Assembly (NCBI GenBank): GCA_040752515.1
Contig: JBFMGQ010000008.1
Coordinates: 1-64,000 of the forward strand
Origin: Tenuifilum sp040752515
Lineage (GTDB): Bacteria; Bacteroidota; Bacteroidia; Bacteroidales; Tenuifilaceae
Reading direction: 5' to 3'
DNA length: 64,000 nt
In this document: positions 7,873 through 17,720 of the stretch, piece after piece
Layout of the letters: each line of letters begins with the position of its first letter
Position numbering within the stretch: the stretch's first letter is position 1
The notes under the pieces: model-generated
Databases searched by the model: none
What the model saw: the letters and a program-made list of their open reading frames with translations, nothing else
What the model was told of the DNA's origin: nothing
Made by a program: the position numbers and the translations under genes

Positions 7873-9154
7873 TATTGGAATCAGGCATTTCGGTTTTTAT
7901 ATCATAGGCCTTTCCCTTTCGATATTTTTGCTTACATCGTGCTACAACGAACCTGGCTTTTTAGGGAATAATCTCCTGCCCGACGAGGATATTTATAAAG
8001 TAAAGGTTGACTCATCGTTCAGGGTAAGCGCTTTTACCCTTACCAAGGATTCGTTGAATTCATTCCTTGCCTCGGAAGGAGTAATGGGTTACTTGAACAG
8101 CGAGGTTTTTGGTTCAACCAAAGGTAGTTTTGTAGGGCGTTATTTGCCTGGGAAATCGACCGATGGTTACGGAGGCCCTACCGCAACTGCCGATTCTATT
8201 TTCTTCTACTTTACAGCCAGCGGGTTTTATGGCGATTCCACAACCGAGCTGAATATGCGTATCCATGAAATAACCGATACCACTATTTTCTGGGACAAGC
8301 AAAACGCCCTTAGCCCTGTTGATCCAAAGTACTACAATCCAACTCCACTAATAACAACAACGCTGTCGGGTAAAGGAAGTTTAAAACTACCGTTACCCTT
8401 AGCCTTTGGGCAATCGTTAATGGATTCAGTAGCTCTTACCGACTCAAAAATCTTTTACACCAAGTATAAAGGGTTCTATGTAACCTTTGACGACCTTCCA
8501 GGATTTGGAGGTGTTGCCTATAACATTTCCACCTCAAACATGTATGTAAGGCTTTACTACCACTACGTAAAACAAGTGGATGGCAAGGATTCAACCTTTA
8601 AAGCCAATAAAACCTTTACTTTTTCTTCAAGATTTTACCAGTACCTGCACGACCAATCAAAAGCCGATCCGACAAAAAAGATACAACACCTCAACGATAC
8701 AATAGTTGAAGATACCGTTTTCTATATCCAAAGTCTTGGAGGTGTTTACGGAAAAATCTGTTTCCCCGATTTGGAGCAATGGCGCGATTCCATGCCCATT
8801 ATCATTCACCGTGCCGAGCTAGTTATTGGCCGTGAAACCCCTAACATATCAACCCCCGATTCAACTATAAGTCAGCTCCTTTTTTACTACAAGGATCAAG
8901 GGCAATGGATTGGCTTAATTAAGGACCAGCTTGCCAGCTCTGGCATAAATACAAATGGATCGTTCCGAACTTTCAGGAATGGCTATAGTGTTGACATCAC
9001 ATACCATTTTCAAAAGCTACTGAAAGGGGAATACACCGACAATAGCCTTTACGTTTTCCCCAACTCAAATACAACTATAAAACGGGGAGTATTAAAATCG
9101 GGGCAAAATAGCAACCCCATTAAGCTTAAAATCACTTACACCAAGTTGAAATAG
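7841..9154 (+). CDS. DUF4270 lipoprotein
   Basis: A 437-residue predicted lipoprotein. A short basic stretch, a hydrophobic helix and the lipobox 'FLLTSC' put the lipidated Cys at 34; 'NNLLPDEDIYKVKVDS' just after is the recognisable DUF4270 beginning. The rest is rich in beta-strand-like segments. Function is unknown; it is expected on the outer membrane or periplasmic face. The start at 7841 overlaps the preceding gene by 32 bp, which suggests translational coupling (7853 is an alternative). glmS starts one base after its stop, so the three genes form one operon, a grouping I associate with Bacteroidota. Confidence 0.85.
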   Translation: MAIQMFQRRSSIGIRHFGFYIIGLSLSIFLLTSCYNEPGFLGNNLLPDEDIYKVKVDSSFRVSAFTLTKDSLNSFLASEGVMGYLNSEVFGSTKGSFVGRYLPGKSTDGYGGPTATADSIFFYFTASGFYGDSTTELNMRIHEITDTTIFWDKQNALSPVDPKYYNPTPLITTTLSGKGSLKLPLPLAFGQSLMDSVALTDSKIFYTKYKGFYVTFDDLPGFGGVAYNISTSNMYVRLYYHYVKQVDGKDSTFKANKTFTFSSRFYQYLHDQSKADPTKKIQHLNDTIVEDTVFYIQSLGGVYGKICFPDLEQWRDSMPIIIHRAELVIGRETPNISTPDSTISQLLFYYKDQGQWIGLIKDQLASSGINTNGSFRTFRNGYSVDITYHFQKLLKGEYTDNSLYVFPNSNTTIKRGVLKSGQNSNPIKLKITYTKLK

Positions 9155-9155
9155 T

Positions 9156-10991
9156 ATGTGCGGAATTGTTGGATATATTGGATTTAGGCAAGCGTATCCT
9201 ATTGTAATAAACGGCCTAAAACGTTTAGAGTATAGGGGATACGATTCAGCTGGTATTTGCATTGTGAATGGGGAACCATTTCTGGCAAAACAAAAGGGCA
9301 AGGTTAGCGATCTGGAAGAATTCATTGGTAACCGTCCTTTACCCGGCACCATTGGAATTGGCCACACCCGATGGGCTACACACGGTGAACCCAACGATAC
9401 TAACGCCCATCCGCATGAATCGATGAACGGCAAGTTCATCCTTATACACAATGGCATTATTGAAAACTACAGCTTGCTCCGTAGCAAGCTAGAAAAAAGG
9501 GGATACACTTTTAAATCGGAAACCGATACCGAGGTTCTGGTAAACCTGATTGAATACATTTACCTCAAAGGCAATGTTACCCCCGAAATAGCTGTTCGTT
9601 TAGCGCTCACAAAAGTGGTTGGAGCTTACGGTATTGTTGTGATTAACCGCGATGAACCCGATACACTAATCGCAGCCCGTAAAGGTAGCCCTCTGGTTAT
9701 TGGTGTTGGTGAGGGTGAATACTTTATTGCCTCCGATGCTACTCCAATTGTTGAGTTTACCAAGAGCGTAATTTTCCTGAACGATAATGATGTTGCTGTA
9801 CTCCAACGCAACCAAATGGTTCTGAAAACCATTTACAACCAAGCCCTAGAACCCAACATTCAACAGCTTGATATCGACATTGAAGCCATTGAAAAGGGAG
9901 GCTATGATCACTTCATGCTTAAGGAGATATACGAGCAACCGCGTAGTATTCACGATACCTATCGCGGTCGTATTTCAAGCGACCCATACGAAATTCACCT
10001 TGGTGGTTTATACAGCGTAATGCCCAATCTGACCGAAGCCAAACGGATAATACTGATTGGCTGTGGCACTTCGTGGCACGCAGCCCTTGTTGGTGAGTAT
10101 CTGATTGAGGATTTAGCCCGAATACCCGTTGAGGTTGAGTATGCCTCGGAGTTTCGATACCGCAATCCCATTATCAATAAGGATGATGTAGTAATTGCCA
10201 TTAGCCAAAGCGGTGAAACAGCAGACACACTTGCAGCAATAAGGCTTGCCAAAGAGGCCGGTGCATTGGTCTTAGGGATTTGCAACGTAGTTGGATCAAG
10301 CATACCCAGGGAGACCCATGCCGGTGTTTACACCCATGCCGGCCCTGAGATTGGCGTTGCATCAACAAAAGCCTTTACCGCTCAGGTAACCGTTCTGATA
10401 ATGATGGCCATTTTACTTGGCCGTAAACGAGGCACCCTAACCGAAGAACGCTATCGCGAACTGATCAGAGAGGTTACCCTGGTGCCCGATAAAATAGAAA
10501 AAATACTGGAAAGCGAGGGTTTAGTTAAAGAGATATCGGAACGCTTTAAGGATTCGCGTAACTTCCTTTACCTTGGTAGAGGTTACTATTTCCCCGTTGC
10601 CCTGGAAGGCGCTTTGAAACTAAAGGAAATATCCTATATCCACGCCGAAGGCTACCCTGCTGCCGAAATGAAACACGGCCCAATTGCGCTTATCGACGAT
10701 ACCATGCCAGTGGTTGTAATTGCCACCAAGGATAGCAGCTACGAAAAAATTGTTAGCAACGTTCAGGAAGTAAAGGCACGCAAAGGTGTTGTTATTGCTA
10801 TTGTTACCGAGGGCGATACCACAATTAAGGAAATGGCCGACTACACCATTGAGATACCTGAAGCTGGTGAGATTGTTGGTGCTCTCCTTACGGTAATTCC
10901 ATTGCAGCTCTTGGCTTACCATATTGCTGTTATGAGGGGTTGCAACGTTGACCAACCACGAAATCTGGCTAAGTCGGTTACTGTGGAATAA
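9156..10991 (+). CDS. glmS: Glutamine-fructose-6-phosphate aminotransferase (isomerizing)
   Basis: A 611-residue enzyme making glucosamine-6-phosphate for peptidoglycan and lipid A. Cys2 is the glutaminase nucleophile (MCGIVGYIG). The N-terminal Ntn domain shows 'RLEYRGYDSAGI' and 'GHTRWATHGEPNDTNAHPH'. Two SIS sugar-isomerase domains follow with 'CGTSWHAALVGEYLIED', 'SQSGETADT' and the C-terminal 'PRNLAKSVTVE', the standard ending. No glmS ribozyme is expected because there is only one base between genes. A strong hairpin terminator follows at 11016-11042. Confidence 0.98.
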   Translation: MCGIVGYIGFRQAYPIVINGLKRLEYRGYDSAGICIVNGEPFLAKQKGKVSDLEEFIGNRPLPGTIGIGHTRWATHGEPNDTNAHPHESMNGKFILIHNGIIENYSLLRSKLEKRGYTFKSETDTEVLVNLIEYIYLKGNVTPEIAVRLALTKVVGAYGIVVINRDEPDTLIAARKGSPLVIGVGEGEYFIASDATPIVEFTKSVIFLNDNDVAVLQRNQMVLKTIYNQALEPNIQQLDIDIEAIEKGGYDHFMLKEIYEQPRSIHDTYRGRISSDPYEIHLGGLYSVMPNLTEAKRIILIGCGTSWHAALVGEYLIEDLARIPVEVEYASEFRYRNPIINKDDVVIAISQSGETADTLAAIRLAKEAGALVLGICNVVGSSIPRETHAGVYTHAGPEIGVASTKAFTAQVTVLIMMAILLGRKRGTLTEERYRELIREVTLVPDKIEKILESEGLVKEISERFKDSRNFLYLGRGYYFPVALEGALKLKEISYIHAEGYPAAEMKHGPIALIDDTMPVVVIATKDSSYEKIVSNVQEVKARKGVVIAIVTEGDTTIKEMADYTIEIPEAGEIVGALLTVIPLQLLAYHIAVMRGCNVDQPRNLAKSVTVE

Positions 10992-11015
10992 AATAAGCCT
11001 TAATAAATATTTAAT

Positions 11016-11042
11016 AAAAAAGCGCGTTAAACGCGCTTTTTT
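11016..11042 (+). terminator. Bidirectional terminator between glmS and the TPR gene
   Basis: AGCGCGT-TAA-ACGCGCT hairpin flanked by A5 on the left and T6 on the right, placed between two convergent genes, so it can stop transcription from both sides. Confidence 0.85.
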
Positions 11043-11046
11043 GTAT

Positions 11047-11925
11047 CTACTTTGCCAGCTTATACCAGTAATCGGCTTTTTGCTTATTCTCGAAACGCGT
11101 ATAGATATTCCCCAAGTAACGGGCATACTTTTTTTCGGGTTTCAGCTTATAGAGCGCCTCAAAGTAATCGCGCGAGGCTTTATAATCGGCATTAACCCTT
11201 TTTAAAGCCTCGGTGAGTTGCTTGTACTGCTTAGTGGTTTTATTCTTTTCGTAAGCGTTCATCTCGCTAACGTATAGCTCATCGGCACGATTAAAGTAAT
11301 ACTCACCAAGAAATTCAAGCGCTTCGGTATTATTCCTATCAACCTTCAGTATTTCCTTGGCTAGCAACTCTGCCTTGGAGTCGTTCTTCAACTTGCGGTT
11401 TACTATAAGGTAACCCGTTTTAAAATTAATATCACCTTGATAGTTTGGGGTTAATGTATTCCAAAGCGAATCGGCAAGATTCCAGTTTTCGCTTCTTACA
11501 TAGGCATCAAAAAGGGTGGCCCTTGCCTGGGGTAATAGCTCGGATTCATTTAGCTCAACGCAAAACTTCAGGTTTACTATTTCGCGCGATAGGTTATCGA
11601 TTTTACGGTAAGCCTTTGCAAGGGTAAAAAAGCCCTTTGCATCGGCAGCGTTTTGCTTTTTTGCTCTCTCGAGGTAATCAATTGCTTTTTCGGTTTGGCC
11701 AACCTCCCATGCAGCAATACCTGCTTTGTTCCAAATATCACCTGTTATCCCTTTACCCGAGGCAATAATTTGCTCATATGAGGCAAGTGCTGCTTGGTAG
11801 TCGTTCATCTCGAATGCTCGCCTAGCATCATCGGTTAACTCCTTGTTCTTACTGGTCACAGCGCATGACAATAGCATTGCTGCTAACATTGCAAGCGAAA
11901 CTGTAAGTCTTAACTTTTTAATCAT
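11047..11925 (-). CDS. Tetratricopeptide-repeat lipoprotein
   Basis: A 292-residue lipoprotein. 'LAMLAAMLLSC' is a lipobox, with Cys at about residue 20 counted from the ATG at 11925; a second ATG one codon upstream (11928) is equally possible. The long frame to 12006 adds residues that do not look like a signal peptide and runs past a -7 element at 11947-11954. Helical repeats of TPR type begin 'ARRAFEMNDYQAALASYEQI' and 'GIAAWEVGQTEKAIDYLERA'. TPRs are protein-interaction modules; the partner is unknown. Divergent from the Wzi-like gene. Confidence 0.8.
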   Translation of the reverse strand: MIKKLRLTVSLAMLAAMLLSCAVTSKNKELTDDARRAFEMNDYQAALASYEQIIASGKGITGDIWNKAGIAAWEVGQTEKAIDYLERAKKQNAADAKGFFTLAKAYRKIDNLSREIVNLKFCVELNESELLPQARATLFDAYVRSENWNLADSLWNTLTPNYQGDINFKTGYLIVNRKLKNDSKAELLAKEILKVDRNNTEALEFLGEYYFNRADELYVSEMNAYEKNKTTKQYKQLTEALKRVNADYKASRDYFEALYKLKPEKKYARYLGNIYTRFENKQKADYWYKLAK

Positions 11926-11946
11926 CATCAACCATTTTAGTTGCTG

Positions 11947-11954
11947 CAAATGTA
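11947..11954 (-). promoter_or_regulatory. -7 element of the TPR lipoprotein gene
   Basis: The minus strand reads TACATTTG (TAnnTTTG), 22 bp before the ATG at 11925. It is identical to the metK -7 element. The divergent gene may use TAACTTTA at 11985-11992, one base off consensus. Confidence 0.45.
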
Positions 11955-12010
11955 ACAATATGGGAACAAATTTGGTTAATATTGTAACTTTACATAAAAC
12001 CGACACAGCT

Positions 12011-13597
12011 ATGAAAAAACAGATAATGGTAATTGCCCTATCGCTTACAACATTGTTATTATACTCTCAGGAAACATATCACCATATATCAAACACCGGT
12101 GTCTATGAATTCATTGATGAGCTAAGCACTCTTGGCATTGTTGATGCCAATACCAGTGTAAAACCCTATAGCAGGGCAATTATTAAGTTATTGCTATTAC
12201 AGGCTAACGATAAAAAGGATATGTTAAATAATCGGCAAAAGAGAGAATTGGCCTTTTACCTTGCCGATTTTGATAAGGATAATGCTGCCAATGGGAAGAA
12301 ACGATTTGATGTTTTGCATCGCTCCGATTCGGTTTACTCCATTACCATAAATCCCTTGCTGGGTGTTAATACCATTAAAAACGATAGTGCTTTTGCCTAT
12401 AACCGTTGGGTAGGAGCAGAGGTTTACGGAAATGTTTCTAAATTCGGTTTTTACGCAAGCCTGCGCGATTATGCTCAAAACTATAGGCTTGCCATGCCTA
12501 CCTATTTGACCCATGAACAGGGGGGAAACTATAAGGTTAACGACAAGGGTGGAGAATTTAGCGAAATGCGGGGAGGAGTAACCTACGCCTGGCGGTGGGG
12601 CAGCGTAGGTGTTGTTAAAGATCATATCCAGTGGGGTTCAGGCTACAACGGTACCAATATTCTTGGTGGCCGCACACCATCATTTGCCATGCTTAAACTC
12701 AATGTCAAACCAGCCAATTGGATTGAACTGAACTACATTCACGGTTGGCTAGTTTCGCAGGTAATCGATTCGGCAAGAACCTACACCAGTTTAGGTGAAA
12801 CCCGAAAGGTTTACCATAATAAGTACATTGCTGCTAACCTTATAACCTTTAAACCCTTTAGGGGTTTAAACCTTTCTGTTGGAAACTCCATAATTTACTC
12901 CGACCTGGAGGTTCAACCTGCATACCTAATCCCATTTTTCTTTTATAAATCAATCGACCATCATTTAAACGGTATGAGCAATCAGGTGGGGCAAAACTCG
13001 CAGATGTTCTTTGATGTTTCGTCGTTTAATATCCAACACCTGCACCTTTACGCTACGCTTTTCCTCGATGAGCTTTCGATGAAAAACATGCTTAACCCCG
13101 ACAAGCATAGTAACTTCTATAGCCTTAAGGCAGGATTTAGGTTATGGGACTTCCCTTTGAGCAACCTTACCTTAACCGCTGAATACACTCGTACAAACCC
13201 TTTAGCCTTTAAGCATATTATTGAAACCACCACCTATGAAAGCAATAGGTTTAACCTTGGTCACTACTTAACCGACAATGCCGATGAGGTGCACGTTGCC
13301 ATAAGCTACTACCCAATCAGAGGGTTACAACTTTACGGGAGTTTTACCAAAAGCCGCAAGGGACCCGATTACACAAAAATTACTACCGAAAGGCTCGGCC
13401 TACCTTTTATGGAACAGGTTGACTGGGAACAAACCAACTGGCAGGTGGGCGCTCGTTACCAAATAATAAACGATGGGTATATCTACATTTCAGGTGGAGT
13501 AAACGATATTAGGAACCACACAAGCTACAATTACACGCCCGACTTTATGCTGGGAAAGCAAGTACAAATTGAAAGCGGTATTTGCTGGGGTTTTTAG
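12011..13597 (+). CDS. Capsule-assembly Wzi-like outer-membrane beta-barrel protein
   Basis: A 528-residue protein with a signal peptide (MKKQIMVIALSLTTLLLYSQ) and alternating beta-strand pattern through the rest ending in aromatic Phe, as expected for an outer-membrane barrel. The N-terminal 'NTGVYEFIDELSTLGIVD' and central 'YAWRWGSVGVVKDHIQWGSG' resemble the Wzi/capsule-assembly family of Bacteroidota. Wzi-type proteins bind exported polysaccharide at the surface. Its neighbour is a convergent sugar transferase, which supports an exopolysaccharide link. The upstream frame from 11843 is not used because it crosses the divergent promoter region. Confidence 0.7.
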   Translation: MKKQIMVIALSLTTLLLYSQETYHHISNTGVYEFIDELSTLGIVDANTSVKPYSRAIIKLLLLQANDKKDMLNNRQKRELAFYLADFDKDNAANGKKRFDVLHRSDSVYSITINPLLGVNTIKNDSAFAYNRWVGAEVYGNVSKFGFYASLRDYAQNYRLAMPTYLTHEQGGNYKVNDKGGEFSEMRGGVTYAWRWGSVGVVKDHIQWGSGYNGTNILGGRTPSFAMLKLNVKPANWIELNYIHGWLVSQVIDSARTYTSLGETRKVYHNKYIAANLITFKPFRGLNLSVGNSIIYSDLEVQPAYLIPFFFYKSIDHHLNGMSNQVGQNSQMFFDVSSFNIQHLHLYATLFLDELSMKNMLNPDKHSNFYSLKAGFRLWDFPLSNLTLTAEYTRTNPLAFKHIIETTTYESNRFNLGHYLTDNADEVHVAISYYPIRGLQLYGSFTKSRKGPDYTKITTERLGLPFMEQVDWEQTNWQVGARYQIINDGYIYISGGVNDIRNHTSYNYTPDFMLGKQVQIESGICWGF

Positions 13598-15111
13598 TTA
13601 CTCCTATACCGCTTGAAAACAATGTTATAAACAGCTACAAAAAAGTATCTTAAATCGGTTAGTAGCGGGTGTTTATCGTAAGCATCGAGGTATTTAATTT
13701 CCGAGGCCATTATTTCCTCAAGGGTTTTGGGATTATCAACATAGAAAGGCGGAATGAGACCTGGTTTATACTTTATTCGTCGTTCCTGTAGCTCCTTGGT
13801 ATAAAGATTAAAGTAATGCTGGCTCAAAGGTCTTACTCCAACAATTTTCAGCTCACCTCGTAGTAGATTAATAATCATAGGCAATTCATCGATCCAAAGC
13901 TTACGCATAAAACGCCCCAGGGTTGAGACCCTGAAATCATCCTTGAACTTACCACCCTCCTGCAGGCTATGTTTCCGGTAAATATATTCCTGCAGGTATT
14001 CCGAGTATGGATGCATAGTTCGGAACTTATAAACCTTAATGAACTTGCCTCCTTTCCCAATGCGACGAAGCTTGATGAGAGGTCCATAGGTAGGCTCCAT
14101 GTCGAAGTAAGGTTTTCGAATTTTTTGGGCAACAACGTAATGCACCTTGTCGATTTCCTGCTCCTCAATTACATCGAAGCCGCATGAGTAAAGCCTTCCT
14201 AAAAGTTCAGCACGGCTAATCACCCTATTTTCGCCGCGGGTAAGTAAAAAGTAAACACCCTTGGTAAACGAAAATTTTGGAAAAACACGTTTTAAAATGA
14301 AATCGAAAAAGTAGTATATGTAATTCAGTATTGGCGGGAACTTACCGAGTATTCGTTTCTTTCGCTGCTCCTGCGTTTCGGCCATACAAACAAACATTCC
14401 TCCAACAGGAATTTTCTCATTAACCGCCTCAAAAAACTTGTTGATTCGCCTAATGTCGTTAACCCGTTTAAGGTTAATTATGGTTTTAAAGGTATTGTTA
14501 GGCTGATTAAGTATATTAAAGCTGGTAGTTGTGGAGATGATTAAGGTTTTATCGCTGAACAAATTGGTATGTTGTTCCAGAAAACAGTAAACATCGCGAC
14601 TGAAGTCGGAAAGAATTGCCTTTTGAACAGTTTTTACCCTCGTAGGATCAATGGGCTCCTCGCTAATTTTAGGTAAGGGCCGAGAACGACGGAGCGAACG
14701 CTCAACTTTCCCCAATACATCGTCGGGTATTACCTGGGTGCGCTTTAAAATACCCCACAAATTATATATCACCAGTTCCACAAGGGTGGTGAGGGCAATG
14801 ATGCTAAAAACAATGAAACGTGAATAATAATCGTTACGGGTTAAGAAAATAAGTACCGATATTATTGCTAGTGCAATAAGATTTGAAGTGATTATGTTTT
14901 TGCTTAAATGCCTAAGCGAGTAGGATGTAAAGGTGTATTTATTGTAAATGAGCGAAGCTAATACCCATATTAGCGTGAAAATTAGAAAACCATTCTGATA
15001 GTTGTTCAAATATACCGTAAAAGAAACCCCTTTAAGTAACGTCGCAATCCAAAAGGAAATCCCAATAAGGAAAACATCCAAAAATATCAGAATAGATACT
15101 CGCCTGTTCAT
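13594..15111 (-). CDS. Polyprenyl-phosphate sugar-1-phosphate transferase (bacterial sugar transferase)
   Basis: A 505-residue membrane protein. N-terminal residues 1-120 hold about four hydrophobic helices, followed by a soluble region and a C-terminal bacterial-sugar-transferase domain: 'GKFIKVYKFRTMHPYSEYLQ', 'RVSTLGRFMRKLWIDELP', 'NLLRGELKIVGVRPLS' and 'KPGLIPPFYVD'. Enzymes of this family load the first sugar phosphate onto undecaprenyl phosphate for exopolysaccharide or O-antigen. It overlaps the Wzi-like gene tail-to-tail by 4 bp. The usual lysine/glycine-rich motif before the domain (KRxFD) is not clear, so substrate is open. Confidence 0.85.
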   Translation of the reverse strand: MNRRVSILIFLDVFLIGISFWIATLLKGVSFTVYLNNYQNGFLIFTLIWVLASLIYNKYTFTSYSLRHLSKNIITSNLIALAIISVLIFLTRNDYYSRFIVFSIIALTTLVELVIYNLWGILKRTQVIPDDVLGKVERSLRRSRPLPKISEEPIDPTRVKTVQKAILSDFSRDVYCFLEQHTNLFSDKTLIISTTTSFNILNQPNNTFKTIINLKRVNDIRRINKFFEAVNEKIPVGGMFVCMAETQEQRKKRILGKFPPILNYIYYFFDFILKRVFPKFSFTKGVYFLLTRGENRVISRAELLGRLYSCGFDVIEEQEIDKVHYVVAQKIRKPYFDMEPTYGPLIKLRRIGKGGKFIKVYKFRTMHPYSEYLQEYIYRKHSLQEGGKFKDDFRVSTLGRFMRKLWIDELPMIINLLRGELKIVGVRPLSQHYFNLYTKELQERRIKYKPGLIPPFYVDNPKTLEEIMASEIKYLDAYDKHPLLTDLRYFFVAVYNIVFKRYRSN

Positions 15112-15260
15112 TTTTGCTTAACCTGCCAAATATTGTTTAAAGTTAAAACTTTTTTGGGAACAACACACACAATGGAAGCATAAATGTAAGGTGTTAATTA
15201 ACTCTAAATGCTTGCAACAGATATAAAAATGATGTTGCTTTGCCAAAAATACATTAGGGC

Positions 15261-16466
15261 ATGTTATCGATAAGGGAGATATTCAAGGAAGGGTACGGGC
15301 CATCGAGCAGCCATACCATAGGGCCTGCTCGTGCCGCCGAAATCATGAAACAACGTCATCCCGAGGCTAATTTTTTTCGGGTATCGTTATACGGAAGTTT
15401 GGCGCTTACCGGGAAAGGTCACCATACCGACAGCGCCTTACGAAAGAGTTTTCTCCCTAAACAGGTAGAAATCATTTGGCGTCCCGAGGAAACACTTCCT
15501 CTGCATCCTAACGGAATGATAATTGAGGCCTTTACCGACCCAGATGGTGAACTAATCGACCTCTGGGAGGTTTACAGCATTGGCGGGGGCGATTTAAAGG
15601 ATAAAACTGGAGTTTTAAATAGCAGCCATGTTTACCGGTTGACCACCATGACCGAAATATTGGCCTGGTGTAAAAGTGAAGGCAAAACCCTTTGGGAATT
15701 TGTTGAAGACAATGAGGGTAAAGAAATTTGGGACTTTCTTGCTAAAATATGGCAAACCATGCGCGAAACCGTTAAGCGCGGTATCGATAATGAGGGTGTT
15801 CTGCCTGGTCCAATAAAGTTAGCCCGCAGGGCATCGGCACAGTATACCAAAGCGCTAAACTCGCATGGAACCATGAAACAGGTTGGGCTGCTTTTTGCTT
15901 TTTCCCTTGCTGTGGCTGAAGAAAATGCTGCGGGTGGAAAAATAATCACAGCACCCACATGTGGTTCGTCGGGAGTGCTTCCGGGTGTACTATTCTACCT
16001 GAGTAGCGAGGAACACATTACTGAGCAAAAAATGCTTCGTGCTTTGGCTACTGCAGGGCTAATTGGAAACCTGGTAAAGCATAATGCATCTATATCGGGA
16101 GCGGAGGTTGGTTGCCAGGGTGAAATCGGTACAGCATGTGCTATGGCTGCTGCTGCAATGACCCAAATCATGGGAGGGTCGCCAACCCAAATTGAGTACG
16201 CTGCAGAGATGGCCATGGAGCATAACCTGGGGCTAACCTGCGACCCGGTTATGGGATACGTTCAAATACCCTGTATTGAGCGGAATGCCATTGCAGCAGC
16301 TAAAGCCTATTCCTGCGCTGTTTACGCCCTTTCGTCCGATGGCGGACATAAGATATCGTTTGATAGAGCGGTGGAAACCATGGCCGAAACCGGCCGCGAT
16401 ATACAGGTAGCCTACCGTGAAACTGGAATTGGGGGCCTTGCTAAGAACTGGGAGGCGTTTGGTTAG
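15261..16466 (+). CDS. sdaA: L-serine ammonia-lyase, iron-sulfur type (single chain)
   Basis: A 401-residue L-serine dehydratase giving pyruvate and ammonia. The beta domain starts 'GYGPSSSHTIGPARAAEIM'. The catalytic alpha part contains 'APTCGSSGVLPGV', 'GAEVGCQGEIGTA' and 'CDPVMGYVQIPCIERNA', whose cysteines are the expected [4Fe-4S] ligands. Alpha and beta parts are fused as in E. coli SdaA. The cluster is oxygen-labile, in keeping with an anaerobic host. It overlaps the ROK gene tail-to-tail by 4 bp. Confidence 0.93.
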   Translation: MLSIREIFKEGYGPSSSHTIGPARAAEIMKQRHPEANFFRVSLYGSLALTGKGHHTDSALRKSFLPKQVEIIWRPEETLPLHPNGMIIEAFTDPDGELIDLWEVYSIGGGDLKDKTGVLNSSHVYRLTTMTEILAWCKSEGKTLWEFVEDNEGKEIWDFLAKIWQTMRETVKRGIDNEGVLPGPIKLARRASAQYTKALNSHGTMKQVGLLFAFSLAVAEENAAGGKIITAPTCGSSGVLPGVLFYLSSEEHITEQKMLRALATAGLIGNLVKHNASISGAEVGCQGEIGTACAMAAAAMTQIMGGSPTQIEYAAEMAMEHNLGLTCDPVMGYVQIPCIERNAIAAAKAYSCAVYALSSDGGHKISFDRAVETMAETGRDIQVAYRETGIGGLAKNWEAFG

Positions 16467-17431
16467 TGCTTGGCTTTGTCAAGCTCTTCCCAAATTAAGG
16501 CAGCAGCCCCTAATACAGCCGCATTCTTATCCTGTAAACCAGATATTAAAAGTTTAACCTTTCCCTTAAACACCGGAAACATGTATTCTTCCATGTATCG
16601 GCGAACCGGATCTAACAATAGCTCACCGGCATTAGCTAAACCACCAAAGAAGAAAATGGCTTCAGGGTTAAGAATAGCCGTTATATCGGCAAGGCGTGTT
16701 CCTAAAATCAGTCCCGTGTACTCAAAGGCTGCCCTTGCAAGCGGGTCACCGGTTTTGGCGGCCTCGGTAATCATTTTAGCCGTGAGCTTATCGTAGGTGA
16801 TATTGCGAAGCATACTGGGCTGATTGCTATCGGCAATCATTTTGAACGCGGTTCGCCTTAGGCCGGTAGCCGATGCGTAGGTCTCAAGGCAGCCCTTCTT
16901 CCCGCATCCACATTGACGGCCATTGGCCTTAGCTACCACATGACCAAACTCGCCAGCAAAACCATCGTGGCCAACAACCAGTTTGCCATCAACCACAATA
17001 CCGCTCCCTAGTCCAGTACCTAAAGTGATTACAATAAAGTTTTTCATTCCCTTGGCTGCACCGTATAGCAGTTCGCCCAATGCGGCAGCATTGGCGTCGT
17101 TGGTAACCACGCTGGGTACTCCGGTTAAAGCGGTAATCTCCTTGCACAAGGGTAGTATACCCTTCCACTCAAGGTTTGGTGCATCTACAATTGCACCAAG
17201 GTTGTATGAACCATTGGGTGAACCCACACCAACCCCAAGCAACTGGTGTTCGTGCCCAAGCTCCATGAGCAGGCGCTCAATCTCACCCGTTAGGTTTTTT
17301 ACAAAAACATCAAAAGTTGAATTACAGCGAGTGGGAAGTGTGCTTTCGGCAAGGATATTGCCATTCCTATTTACTATCCCTACTACTGTATTTGTTCCAC
17401 CAATATCGATTCCTGCTACAACCTCAGCCAT
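16463..17431 (-). CDS. ROK-family sugar kinase (glucokinase-like)
   Basis: A 322-residue cytosolic kinase. ATP-binding 'DIGGTNTVVGIV' lies at residues 8-19, and the sugar-site 'VTNDANAAALGEL' with its catalytic Asp is present. The ROK zinc motif 'HVVAKANGRQCGCGKKGCLE' has the His and three Cys. Glucose is the likely substrate, but ROK kinases for other hexoses or N-acetyl sugars look alike. A DUF4834 gene lies 22 bp upstream in the same direction, with the DUF3352-like gene before it; all three may share a transcript. Confidence 0.88.
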   Translation of the reverse strand: MAEVVAGIDIGGTNTVVGIVNRNGNILAESTLPTRCNSTFDVFVKNLTGEIERLLMELGHEHQLLGVGVGSPNGSYNLGAIVDAPNLEWKGILPLCKEITALTGVPSVVTNDANAAALGELLYGAAKGMKNFIVITLGTGLGSGIVVDGKLVVGHDGFAGEFGHVVAKANGRQCGCGKKGCLETYASATGLRRTAFKMIADSNQPSMLRNITYDKLTAKMITEAAKTGDPLARAAFEYTGLILGTRLADITAILNPEAIFFFGGLANAGELLLDPVRRYMEEYMFPVFKGKVKLLISGLQDKNAAVLGAAALIWEELDKAKH

Positions 17432-17453
17432 ACCTGGTAAAATTAAATTATTG

Positions 17454-17687
17454 CTAATCTAACTCCTCGTAATCGACATATTCACCCTGATTTTTATCGA
17501 TAATCTTTTTTCGTCGGGTGAACGAAAAGCTGCTTTGTCTTGTACTATCGGACGATTGTTGTCCTGCTTCCTGGTTCATCTTTTTATACAATCGCCTTAA
17601 CCATAAACGCAAGGCAATGCGACCTATCAAACCCAATAAGAAAAGGGTCAGGAAGAAGTAAAAAATGAATTTTAAAAATGCAATCAT
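17454..17687 (-). CDS. DUF4834-like small membrane protein
   Basis: A 77-residue protein with one hydrophobic helix (FYFFLTLFLLGLIGRIALRL), then a basic stretch and a C-terminus ending 'GEYVDYEELD', the recognisable pattern of DUF4834 in Bacteroidota. Single-pass with a charged tail, most simply cytoplasmic. Function unknown. It lies between the DUF3352-like gene (33 bp upstream) and the ROK kinase. Confidence 0.75.
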   Translation of the reverse strand: MIAFLKFIFYFFLTLFLLGLIGRIALRLWLRRLYKKMNQEAGQQSSDSTRQSSFSFTRRKKIIDKNQGEYVDYEELD

Positions 17688-17720
17688 TACTAAACTGAAA
17701 CGGTGCGCAAAGATAGTTAT

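Noticed and set aside
10992..11205. Plus-strand ORF covering the region after glmS (10948-11205)
   Set aside because: It crosses the glmS stop and terminator and is antisense to the TPR gene.
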